A stretch of 64,000 nucleotides of DNA from Allacma fusca (taxonomy: Eukaryota > Arthropoda > Collembola > Symphypleona > Sminthuridae). Below, piece after piece: positions 36,029 through 46,887 of this stretch. The notes below the pieces were generated by a model that had not been told where the DNA came from, ran no database searches, and saw only the letters and a program-made list of their open reading frames with translations. How positions within the stretch are numbered: position 1 is the first letter of the stretch; the number at the start of each line of letters is the position of its first letter. The stretch spans positions 36,373,632 through 36,437,631 of the forward strand of contig OX359246.1 in NCBI GenBank assembly GCA_947179485.1. The letters run 5' to 3'. The position numbers and the translations under genes are program-made.

Positions 36029-38270
36029 CATTAATATGAGTTTTTAAAGAATAATTTCTAACTATGGATGGAGTGCACTTTGCATCGGGGCGTATTTTCG
36101 AATTAAATTCTTCGCCTCACAACCATTTCATAAATGTTTTAGTTATTTTTATGCAATTTTCTGGGAAATACCCCTGAGGCTATAAAAGGGTCGACAACTA
36201 AATCCATGGAAAGTTAACGGGCTGATGTATTTTTATCTTTTCCCAAGTATAAGTATAATGTAGGTAATACAATTTACTAATTATTAAAGAGCTGTCCCGG
36301 ACGTAATACTGCATATGTAATTACATGCGGGGAAATATTTTTCCGGTCATACTATTCAGGTTATAATAAAAGGACTATAAATACGTGTAATTTTCAATTC
36401 CCACTCAAGAGTTCAGCATCAATAGATCGATATAGACTCAGCACTCAGGTTCAGTTTTACATGTATTGTACTTACACTATACATGTACATATATGATGAT
36501 ATGATCGAGGACCAAAATCTGACAAGCTGACAGGCGCGGCTTAACTTGACTGACCTACATAAGAGTATGATTATTATAGGCGCATGAGGCGATGAGGCCT
36601 GAGCCTCAGGTGATACATTTATACATTTGGATTATTCGGAACCTTGAAAACCCATAGCTTACAAATTGTAGAAAATTATTTACAAACAACAAGTGTATAA
36701 ATCCACCTGTGAGTAAGAGCGAGCCTCATACGGACCACGCCGCAGGGTTTACCGATAACGACTTCCACAGCTTGTCGCATTTTGCCCCAAACCCATTATT
36801 TCTTCATAGCAAGGGTGTGCTCCTATGTTACACACTCCTATGTTATTCCACCAGGGACTAAAGGAGCTTTTCTCAAACCAAAATATTCTTTTCTGAACTG
36901 AAAGCTAGCAATACTTTTAAAAGGTTATTTTAAGATAAGGCTGAAGTCCATTTCTTTCGAAATTCGTTTTATTTCATAATAAGTTGCTCTAAAGCAAGGA
37001 TTATCCATGTGTAAAATCCTAAAGGTCACAGGTTTTCGGAAGTGAGTACAATAATTGGATGAAAACAAAGTTGGGTGCAAAACGGCATGAGTCCGTGGAT
37101 TAAACAACCAAATATTCTCAAATATTTTTGTTTTATTTTAATATACTTCATACAAGACCTTTTAAAAAGGCACATTTATAGGCAATCATATTAGATAGAT
37201 CGTACGTTATTACACGGAGGGTTGGGTAGGCACAATTACAGGCGACATTTCAGGCCACTATTGGGCATTAGCGTACCACTCGCACCTCACTTGGTGCGTT
37301 TCAGATTTTATGATTATACAGATTATAAAATTTGTATAAACATGCATATCGTTGGCTAAATTCTAGAAAGTACAATTTTCATTTGCGAGCCCATTTAAAA
37401 AGTATAGGCTTGGACTTGAAAATGATACTTTTTAGAATTTAGCCAACGATAGCAATTATATTATTTTTATTCACACATACATGCTGATCAAAATCATTTT
37501 CAACCACCCATAGTCCTTATACTGATATATATATAAGACTTAAAACTTTTATCTGGCTCTGTTCGTAGAAAATTATTTTCCTGTTTTTCTAAAATTTGTT
37601 TCATTGATCCAGGTCAGTATTTCAGGTCACAAGGTTTAAAAACGTCAAAGCTGTTTTTTTTAACAGGTAGGACATTTTTGGTACTTTCCAGGGAGTTTTT
37701 GATAGGCCTCATACTCAAAATTATGTATTATAATATCAACGTTTTTGGACAAAAAATTGCGTCAAAAAAGTCTTCATTGAGAACGATTCTGATACACCGG
37801 AAGGCGCGAGGCAAGCACGCACACTCATTTTTTTTAGTCTGCATTCGCGAGTGAGAGTGCGAGTTGTGGACTGGAAAGTGCTCATCATTGTTTCAGGCAA
37901 TCACACAGCATTGGAGACTGCACCTGCTTTAACGCACTACCAATTTAAGCTTCAACCCCCACTCATTGGTTGAATGGCACTGTGGCTTATTTTGGATTGT
38001 GTTGACGGTTGAAATTCGAAGGCCGGGAAAGCGTTCAAATATTTGAGCGGTTTGAAAATATTTTAAGTTAAGGAAAAAGCAGTAAGCATTCATATTCGGC
38101 AACGGCACTGAATTGAATGTACAGGTAAAAAGTGTTTAAATTATTATAATTTTTGTGCCATTAGTTCCAAGTTTTGATATTGTATCAAAAGAAATATAAA
38201 AAAATATTTCAAAAATAAATTTCGTGCTCTAAAGGACAGTTACAAATTACCTTATACATTACAAACTAGA
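36029..38270. other. Intergenic region between the triplication and ANKLE1
   Basis: No gene recognised. Two plus-strand TATA-like boxes (CTATAAAAGG near 36180 and CTATAAATAC near 36375) are followed by no convincing coding exon. A MITE lies at 37349-37449. The last 300 bases are the presumed promoter and leader of ANKLE1, with a possible 5' leader donor (CAG/GTAAAAAG) near 38123. Confidence 0.45.
37349..37449. mobile_element. 101-bp TA-flanked MITE, third copy
   Basis: Inverted repeat TCGTTGGCTAAATTC...GAATTTAGCCAACGA with flanking TA and the same 101-bp length as the copies at 20112 and 27022. It is an independent insertion outside the triplicated block. Confidence 0.9.
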
Positions 38271-40908
38271 ATGGAATTTGACAATGATGTGGTCGAGGAG
38301 CTCATCTCGAATATAGAGCAAAATCTGGCATCCACATTACAGCAAAAATTAGTGTTCATAACTTTAAAGAGTCCTCAAATATTAAATAGTGTCATTCCCA
38401 AATATGGAATGTCGTTATTTCATTACTCCGTTGGATTTAGTGAAAATAAGACAGCTGTCGTCAAAGTTCTTCTGGACCACGGAGGGGATCCCAATAATAC
38501 AGAATGTACAGATAAGGTTTCCCCCTTGCATTTAAGTATTATATATGAATTCGATGGGGTTTTGGACTTTTTACTTAAGCATGGAGGAGATCCTTTTGTG
38601 CAAGATGGGGAGGGGAAGAATTGTTATGATCTGGTGGAGGCCCTGGACCAGCCCGATATATTCAAGAGTATCTTAGTCAGACACACTTCCTTCAGTGGAT
38701 TAAGTTCCATTAGTAGTGAGGGCAGTAGTGGAGGGAACTCCGATACAATGTCGTATATGACATGTTTGACCTCGTGCAATGACGAGCCGATCCAGGCTGG
38801 TAAGTGATGTTTTGTGATCGTAATTTGATGGAATTTGTACAACCTTCGGAGTGAGCTGAGAGACTTTTGTATAAATTAATGGAGACTTTTTGGATTTGTT
38901 TAGGGGGAAGAATGACAAGCTTTTTTACGGAAGATGAAGATGAAGAGTCAGTGTTGTCGGAAATTACTATACCAAGGAATCAGAGGAGGTATGGATTTCT
39001 GTCCACTATTAGGGAAGAAACTTCATCCGTGATGAACGCTTGGAACAGAATCTCCCATCATTCTCAGGCCTCTCATGGTACAAATAAAAGTATGGGGATT
39101 TTTTTTTGGTTATTTGAGTTCTTGAACAAACTAGGATGTAGCGTTGCTACGCTGCGACGCAATGTTGAACATTTACTTTCGTTTGGAATTAAATAAGTGT
39201 GTTCAGTAATTTGTTCGGAAGAAATAAACCAGCCAAAGGCATTGTAGTTGCAGAATGTGACGAGAATGTCCGTACGGATACTTTGACCCTAGCTGGACCT
39301 TTCTGCGTTGGAATTTTGAAGTTCAGTAGTTTGGGAGAGGCGGGTAAAATTTGGAGTTTTTGGTGAGTCCGAATTTATTCCGCACAGCGACGTCAGATTT
39401 TACTCGGGTTTGTACCGTTCCGCAGGAAGAAAATTACTTTAGTGCAGGAATTGTAAGCTTGCACAATTATGAAGCAGAGAGATACTCATTCACGCATGCA
39501 CATTTTCCTGAATCTGTGGAGAGGCTTATCACACATAAATGATTAATCCCTGCCTTAAGGAACTTTATTTCCTACGAAATGTTAAAAACTCAAGTAAAAC
39601 CTGACGACGGGCTGCGCAAATAAATTTAAACTAACCGAAAACTCCGAATTTTATTTGCCTCTCCCTGAAGTTTTCTTCAAAATTCCAACGCCGGAGGGTC
39701 CAGGTAGGATTAAACTATCCGCACGTGCATTCTCGTCACATATTGCAATTACAATGCTTTTGGCTGGTTTATTTTCTCCGAACTTACTGGTTATTTATGA
39801 TTAGTTAGGGTGTAATATTAAGGTTGGAATAGATAATATTTTGTGGAGGTAATAGTTAATGGATGAATTTATTATTAAAGCTAACTTTTTAACTAAATTA
39901 GCTACAAATACATCAGCACAACTTACCCAAATCGAGGAAGTAAAAGCGGCAGAACCTGTGCCGGAAGTTGTGCTACCCCGAGCAACAGAAGCAGAAACAT
40001 TACAACCAATAAGGATAGAAACAGGCGGAATTCCTCCTAAAAGACCCCAAACTCTAGAGACCATGGGGAGCAACTCGAGGAGTTCGTCTCCGACACACTC
40101 AATGGCCTCTACACCATCGGAGCCACCCAGCCCAACTCATAGTGAGATGGACAGATTGCAAGTCAAGATGCAGAATATGAATATGAACATCCCAGTAACC
40201 CCAACCACTTATCATACTATCGCGAAATTCATCAGCCCCATGAATCAGCTAACCCTAACTCGAACCGAAAATATGTTTTCACCCGAATTGGTAGCGGCAA
40301 TCCAAGATCTTTCTATAGTCGATCGGCTAAAATACGGAGACTTGAAAATAGAAATAGCTCAAGATGCAGGGAAAGATTCTCCGAAAAGAAATGGAAAATC
40401 TTACTATAACTATGTGCTGCTTGACCCGAAAGTAATTAAACGAATTAACCTTTCTGGTGACCATCTGAAGTCTGATGTGATAAAAAACTCAGAAAAGTTT
40501 CGGAAGTTCATCTCCGCTATCTTTTACATTGGGAAAGGTTGTGGGAAAAGACCTATCAAGCATCTAGAGGATGCAAAGGTAGTTTATCAAACAAAGAATC
40601 ACACAGTTAGCAATGACAAAATCAAACGAATTCTTGACATTTGGAAATCGGGTCAGGGAGTAATTGTTCATAGTTTTTTCCATCATTCTGCTGAAAGAGA
40701 AGCCAACGTTAGTGAAGCTTCTATGATTGATGCAATGGGGCTGAAAGAGTTGTCCAATTTAAAAAAGGGTAGCTACTCTGGGGAGATGGTGAGCAAGTGG
40801 AACCAGAAACAGAAGAATCAGTTTGGTGTTTTCCTTCTGCGAACCTGCTTTTCCTTGTATGCTGTTAGCAGTGGGACGATAAAAGAAATATACCCGCATG
40901 ATATATAA
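38271..40908 (+). CDS. ANKLE1: Ankyrin repeat and LEM domain protein 1-like GIY-YIG nuclease
   Basis: Three exons (38271-38799, 38904-39089, 39881-40908) give 580 residues, close to the about 615-670 of vertebrate ANKLE1. Ankyrin repeats occupy about 45-115 (for example VKVLLDHGGDPNN and LDFLLKHGGDPFVQD). The middle is acidic and Ser-rich. The C-terminal GIY-YIG nuclease domain starts with YYNYVLLDP (about 413) and has FYIGKG at 453-458, RILDIWKSGQGV, and a conserved glutamate in EASMIDAMG. ANKLE1 cleaves branched DNA and chromatin bridges and acts in the cytoplasm and at the midbody. No clear LEM motif was seen between the two domains, though this is a weak motif. The acceptor of exon 3 is the one that satisfies phase and is moderately uncertain. 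The second intron carries a foldback element. Confidence 0.9.
39204..39789. mobile_element. Foldback element in ANKLE1 intron 2
   Basis: Long inverted arms of about 170 bp (left about 39204-39370, right about 39630-39789) share blocks such as AAATAAACCAGCCAAA, TGACGAGAATG and TTGGAATTTTGAAG. The extreme ends read CAGTAA...TTACTG. No clear target duplication was found, so the superfamily is open. It explains the short open frames in this intron. Confidence 0.75.
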
Positions 40909-42607
40909 AACGAAGAGCAAAACAGGAATTCGAGTAGCAGCCATCTGTAATTATTAGCATCACAGTTTGAAAACTGAAAGTTATTTTTTCTATATTATTG
41001 ATACAATCCTGTTTATTGCTAAGAATTTCTTTTTAGTTTTATGCCGGATTACTTTTCAATTTTCTGGAATTTTTCTTTGAAGTAGGTTTTAATTTTTCTG
41101 AATTTTGGCACATGACCAGATCAATTTGTGTATCTACAGTGCCTGACAAGGAGATTACAAGTATTCGTAAGGACCAACAAAAGTTTTAGAGCTATGTAAT
41201 CATTTTTAATACTTTTCTAAACTAAAACAACTGAGTAAACCTAATTTTTTTTAGCTTTAAGCTCCTATACAAAAACACGCCTTGTGGTATTGACTTGGGG
41301 GTGAGTGTCCCAATATCTGGCACATTCCTCAGGTTCTGCATAAAGTGCAGAGGCTCACCTGCATTTTACTCTTTGTAGAATAGCAGCCGGAGCCCCTGAA
41401 ATAACTTGAGTAGATTGCATATCTTAGTGAAGCAGTTGCCCAAATAGCAACTTAGGGATACGAAATCGGATAAGCAAATTCAGGAAAGTGAACATCCCAT
41501 GCTCACTCTTCCAATGCTATTCGTAAATTAACATGTTCGACAGGGTAATCTGCAATGGGCCCACTGATGGCCTGAGCAGTGTCCCATAACTTTGGTTGTG
41601 GGACCCCCTAAAATACATACATACATACATATACAAAAACACACAGGCACAAGCTCGCAAGAAATATCACCGGACGATGTACAATATAGTCAAGTGCTTA
41701 TAGCTCATAAGTATAGTTATTTATACGATATGAATCTTTTTTACCTACAGGCTGTATATTATTTCAAAGTACGAATTTATTACGATTTAACTTCCCTTCA
41801 TCCTCATTCCTCATCCTCATCTGTAAAACTTAACACATACAAGACACATTGTACAAGATTATAATAATTACACAACAGTATTTGTAAAGTAGTATAGTAT
41901 ATCTACATATTTTGATTAACAATCATTGTACGCATTTTTATTTTATCATTTTTATTGTGTCATGTGTCCCACATGGTGTGTGTATACACAATATATTGTA
42001 CAGTCAATTTTGCAAAAGGAGAAGACACGTTTATATTTATTACACACCAAAAACATATAAACACTTTTTTTGTATACTTGCACACAAAAATGTAATAAAA
42101 AAAACCAAATGAATAAAAATAAATCGAAGCAGAGTATGTACATAAATAATACAAGCATGGGATAGTCTCACAACCAGCCATGCAAATGTTTAAACCCTGT
42201 TAAACTTACCCCAATATTTATTTCTGCTTATAAGAGCACATCACCTAACAAAAGTCAAATAATTGATTGGAAGTCAAGTAATTAGGCATTTTCAGGTGAT
42301 TACAAATGTTAGCATGTGATGCCACATGAGGCTGCGTTCTTGCAATAAACGAGTAATTTTACCTTATACGTCCCATTCCCAGCATGCAAAAAATAACAAA
42401 TAGAGCTATGCTAAATCCTGCGCCAGCAGCAATTTAGCTGGGAAGGTTTAAAAAAAGATTTTGTCCGGTCATTGCATTGTCAGCTTGGATTTGGATTTGG
42501 TTTGGTTGCACTTGTCACTCTGTCTCGGAATCAGAAAAGAAGCTCCAAGGAAGTTCCCAACTGTTTCGAATTGAATTTTAAGAAATACCAAGGACCAAAA
42601 ATAATAA
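40909..42607. other. Intergenic, with a LINE-like 3' tail and the presumed PSMD6 leader exon
   Basis: No coding region is seen. The last part (about 42480-42607) is the likely non-coding first exon and promoter of PSMD6, ending at a strong donor GTAAGT at 42608. Its acceptor would be the AAAG just before ATG 43635. Confidence 0.45.
41581..41634 (+). repeat. Hairpin followed by a (CATA)n tail, possible non-LTR retrotransposon 3' end
   Basis: GTCCCATAAC and GTTGTGGGAC can pair at nine of ten positions around a TTTG loop (41581-41604). A (ATAC)n run follows within nine bases (41613-41634). A hairpin immediately before a short tandem tail is a common ending of LINE elements. No reverse transcriptase is present, so a 5'-truncated copy is only a suggestion. 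Confidence 0.35.
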
Positions 42608-42833
42608 GTAAGTTACCTTCATATATTTAATTTAAATTGTTTCAAAACTCTCTTTGGGAAGGCTTCACTTTTGATGCGTGCGTTATAACCAGTTGACAGT
42701 CTAATGCATTGTACTTAATTTGTAACAGTTGTACACAGGGACATTCAAAAATTTGAATCTAATTTGAGTATACTGAAAAAATTTATAAATTTAATTGAAA
42801 TTGTTATACTGTATAATTTTTAATGGTGAAGTC

Positions 42834-43594
42834 GGTTGGATTTGACCACGGAGGGCGCAAGTTAAATTCATAAGTGGCCTCCCTGATTTAATTCCATATG
42901 TGGCCTCCCTGTAATTAATTCCTTAAGTGGCCTCCCTGTAGTTAAGTCTATAAGTGGCCTCCCTGTAATTAATTCCTTAAGTGGCCTCCCTGTAGTTAAG
43001 TCTATAAGTGGCCTCCCTGTAATTAATTCCTTAAGTGGCCTCCCTGTAATTAATTTCTTAAGTGGCCTCCCTGTAGTTAATTCCATAAGTGGCCTCCCTG
43101 TAGTTAAGTCTATAAGTGGCCTCCCTGTAATTAATTCCTTAAGTGGCCTCCATGTAGGAAATCCCTTAAGTGACCTCTGTGTAGCGAATTCCTTAAGTGG
43201 CCTCCGTGTAGCAAATTTCTTAAGTGACCTCTTTGTAGCAAATTCCTTAAGTGACCTCTTTGTAGCAAATTTCTTAAGTTTAATACAAGGACGTAGCATA
43301 CGAACTTGACATTGAAGGGGAACATTGTAATTTACTAAAGACGTTCATTGGGAGGGAGTTACATATCTTATGGAATTTGCTACACGGAGGTCACTTAAGG
43401 AATTTCCTACACGGAGGCCACTTATGGAATTTAATCACGGACGCCACTTATGGACTTAACTACAGGGAGGCCACTTATAGACTTAACTACAGGGAGGCCA
43501 CTTAAGGAATTAATTACAGGGAGGCCACATATGGAATTAAATCAGGGAGGCCACTTATGAATTTAACTTGCGCCCTCCGTGGTCAAATCCAACC
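42834..43594. mobile_element. Mutator-like foldback element upstream of PSMD6
   Basis: Termini GGTTGGATTTGACCACGG and its exact complement are flanked by a perfect 9-bp duplication GGTGAAGTC (42825-42833, 43595-43603), the size typical of Mutator-like elements. The 761-bp element is a long imperfect palindrome. Each arm consists of 27-29-bp repeats with core AAGTGGCCTCCCTGTA, about fifteen in the left arm and about seven in the right, around a 100-bp spacer at about 43275-43375. It lies in the presumed 5' leader intron of PSMD6, ending 40 bp before the ATG. Confidence 0.9.
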
Positions 43595-43634
43595 GGTGAA
43601 GTCATTAAATATTTTGTTTGCATAAAGTTTAAAG

Positions 43635-45410
43635 ATGCCGTTGGAAGTAATGGACGAAGGTTTGGAGAAGAACCCAAGTATGGAACTAGCCCAGCTGAAG
43701 TTCATTCTGGAAATGGGAGGTCACCAAAGGCCATTTATCCCAGATGATTTAAATGAGCAAACAATGAGCTACCCCTCGAAGGTGGAGATTTTGGAGAAGC
43801 TCCTGGCAGCCATTGAGAATGATAAGATGGCCCCGTTCTACAAGGAACTTTGTAAAAACAATGAAATTGTGGCTTTGGACGCTGAGAAATTGGAATCTAT
43901 GGAAAAATTGAATCAGGAGAAGATCAAGGACTTGGATGCTTTTATTGAAGATGCGGAGAAGAACTTGGGGGAGATGGAGGTCCGGGAAAATAATTTGAAG
44001 AAAGCGGAGTACCTTTGCAGGATCGGAGATAAGGAAGCAGCTCTGGCAGCCTTTAGGAAAACTTATGAAAAAACTGTCAGTCTTGGTCAACGACTGGATA
44101 TTGTCTTCCATTTGATCCGAATTGGGCTCTTTTACATGGACCATGATGTCATCACGAGGAACATTGAGAAGGCCAAGACGCTCATTGATGAAGGTGGAGA
44201 CTGGGATAGGAGGAACCGGCTAAAAGTTTATCAAGTATGATTATGGATTTTTTTTATTGAATATATTGATTGACACTTTGCTTATTTGTGATAGTTGTTG
44301 AGGATGTACTTCCCTGAATATTGTTTTAGGTTGTGAGGTAGGGCTTTATCAAATTAATGCATTTTGTATATTTAGGGAGCATATGCAATGGCAGTTCGAG
44401 ACTTTAAAACATCGGCGGAGCAGTTTTTGGATACTGTGTCGACTTTCACCTCGTACGAGTTGATGGATTACATTGATTTCGTTAAATATACAGTGATTGT
44501 CTCCATGATTGCCTTACCCCGAAACGAACTGAGAGAGAAAATAATTCTTGGAGCGGAGATTCAAGAAGTCCTTCACTCCCAGCCCTTGCTCAAGGAGTTC
44601 CTGATGAGTCTGTATGAGTGTCGGTATGGAGACTTCTTCCACACGCTAGCAACGGTTGAAAGGGTAACTGGTTAACTTAATTGTATTGTAAAAACATTGA
44701 ACAACTAAGTTTTATTACAGCTGTTGGTTTATTAGTATAAAGGTGTAAGTAAAATAACATTAACAAAATAATTGCTCTACGTAGGTTCTGAAGGAGGACC
44801 GACTACTGAACGCTCATTACCGATATTATGTGAGGGAAATGAGAGTCAAGGCATACACCCAGTTGTTGGAATCATACAGTAGCTTGACCTTAATCTACAT
44901 GGCGAAGAGTTTCGGGGTCACACCAGAATTCGTCGATAGAGAACTCCATCGTTTCATTGCCGCCGGAAGATTGCATTGCAAGATTGATAAAGTTGCAGGT
45001 TAGTGATTTTGTAATGCTCTGCCTTATATAATGTTTCATTTTTAGAAATAATATGGCTTCATTATTTTGTTACGTTAAGCAAACCCATTGAATTTTGGAC
45101 TCACCTCACCTAGTTTCTCCTTCCCACTAAATGTCGTCGTTTAAATACATGAGATTTTGCAATAATTTTCGTATCGTTCAATCACTGACACTACTGACAT
45201 CCTTTCGGTTGCTTATTGAGGGATCAGTTTGATTACGATTTGGGTACAAAGCTTTATGAACTCTATGACTAATTCCTACTGTTTTGGTAAATAGGTGTGG
45301 TGGAGACCTGTCGGCCAGATAACAAGAACTGGCAATACCAATCCACTATCAAGCAGGGAGATCATCTGCTCAATCGGATTCAGAAACTTTCAAGAGTTAT
45401 TAACATTTAA
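43635..45410 (+). CDS. PSMD6: 26S proteasome non-ATPase regulatory subunit 6 (Rpn7)
   Basis: Four exons (43635-44234, 44376-44663, 44785-44998, 45295-45410) encode 405 residues (human PSMD6 is 389). It is a structural lid subunit of the 19S regulatory particle that helps position the deubiquitinase. The N-terminal half is a helical repeat region with strong identity to Rpn7 (for example [12 protein letters not shown] and [21 protein letters not shown]). Residues about 200-370 carry the PCI domain, ending with [26 protein letters not shown], the winged-helix part. The C-terminal helix is ...[12 protein letters not shown]. This is a single-copy housekeeping gene and the call is firm. A Mutator-like element lies directly upstream. 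It is convergent with THOC7, with 430 bases between stop codons. Confidence 0.97.
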
Positions 45411-45840
45411 AGGAGTATATAAAAATTATTGTCATTTAATGCTTTACTTGTTTTCTACGTAAATGCTGCTATTTAATTAATCAGGTCGTACTAAAGTCTA
45501 AATTCAAGTGTTACTACTATTTAAACTCGTAGTTCAGGTAATGGAATACTTTGGTGTTATCTTTTCCAAGTTGTTTGTATATGAGAATGCATAAAAATTA
45601 CTTCCCATATTTCAATAAAATTGAACTTCCTTGCTAATAAATTTACTGCATAGCTAGTCGTCATGTGCAACAAACCACATGTCCATACAAAAATAGTGAT
45701 GTACGGCTTGTTTTGCCTATATAAGAGATCTAGTATCACAACAATTCATTATTTGTCTCTTCCACGCCTGGAACTTAACATTTTAACAAGTAAGTGAAAA
45801 TAAAAAGAGTAATAGTAATAACTTGAAGATAAACAAAAAA
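45411..45840. other. Convergent spacer between PSMD6 and THOC7
   Basis: AT-rich 3' flank shared by the two genes. No gene or repeat is supported here. Confidence 0.5.
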
Positions 45841-46887
45841 TCAATCACTTTCAGACAACTCGTCATATCTTTCTTTTACTGGGTCCATCGGGCTCATAAG
45901 GACATCACTGGCAAATCCAAAAGGACGAGGGTCCGTCACAGGTCCTTCAGGAGTTACTTGTTCTAACGGAGAGCCAGGATTGCTGTTTGGGACCAGAGTA
46001 TGAGATTTATCCATTTCCATTGGAGGAAAATGATGTCTGGATTTGGCAAGCATGGATGCTTCAGCCAGTTGCTTAAGTAAATTCTCTTCTGCAGCTTGTC
46101 TCGCTGCCTCTTCCTTCATCCGACTTTCTTCCTCTTCCTCGTTTACTAACCCATAGAGACTACTTATGGCGGTCATGAGAACAGTCATGCTTCTTTTGCG
46201 ATTTGCAAGACTATCCTCGATGGATTTCTGCTGGGCCTAAAGAAATTATTATTATGATTAATCTTCACAAATACTAATTACAAAACAAATTACACAAAGC
46301 ACCCATCACCCATGTACCTCCAACTCAGCAAGTTCACTCTCCAACTTAAGTTTCTTCAGTTCCGTCTTCTTCCTATCCGGCTGCATTCGAATCAGCTTCA
46401 CCAATGAGCTGTACTCTTGCTGCTGCTTCCGGTTCTCCTTAGCCAAGTCCAAAGTATTCCTATAACTGTCAAGTTCCTCCCGAGTCTTCTCAATCTCAAT
46501 TGCGAATCTTCCAGCCAAATCTTTATAAATTTCCCGGAATTCTTCGTTGGCTTTAATAGCAAATCTAGTTTTCAATTGAACATGCTCCAGTTGACCCATC
46601 TCTCTCACTAATTTCTTCTGGGATGATTTCCTTTTTAAAACCACACACAAAAAAAAAACTTCCTTATAAAAACCATGCCAATTAAATTTAGTAAATTCAA
46701 TAAATTTTACAAGGTACTGTCCCTTCGACATTTTAATTTAAAATTACATTTCTTCTCCAGGTTTTTCCATGCAAAATGATAGGAAGCCCCTTTGGAGGAG
46801 GAGAGCTCGACGATCATCTCCTCCACCTTCACCATCAATAAGCAAGCGCCTTCTCATTAATTCATCTATCAACAACAAAATATCCAT
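45841..46887 (-). CDS. THOC7: THO complex subunit 7
   Basis: Three exons (46748-46887, 46318-46630, 45841-46236) encode 282 residues; human THOC7 is 204. The N-terminus has LMRRRLLIDGEGGGDDRR, very close to the vertebrate start of the folded region. A long coiled coil follows, with the family signature of an RKxxQEY segment, then LVKLIRMQPDR. THOC7 is a core subunit of the TREX complex, which couples transcription to mRNA processing and nuclear export. The extra length is a C-terminal tail rich in Ser, Pro and acidic residues (about 220-282) not found in vertebrates. The ATG at 46887 is the first in frame. Intron 1 is 117 bases and includes a poly-pyrimidine run before its acceptor. Confidence 0.93.

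Noticed and set aside
36530-36760. Possible hAT-type element (CAGGCGCGG...CCACCTG)
   Set aside because: The proposed ends do not pair well and the flanking octamers do not match.
39093-39196. Read-through of ANKLE1 exon 2 to a stop near 39196
   Set aside because: It would truncate the protein before the nuclease domain; the donor at 39089 joins in phase to the GIY-YIG exon.
42868-43325. A repetitive 143-codon open frame on the minus strand (RPLKELITG-type repeats)
   Set aside because: It is the translation of the 28-bp repeats in the left arm of the Mutator-like element and has no start context or splice partner.
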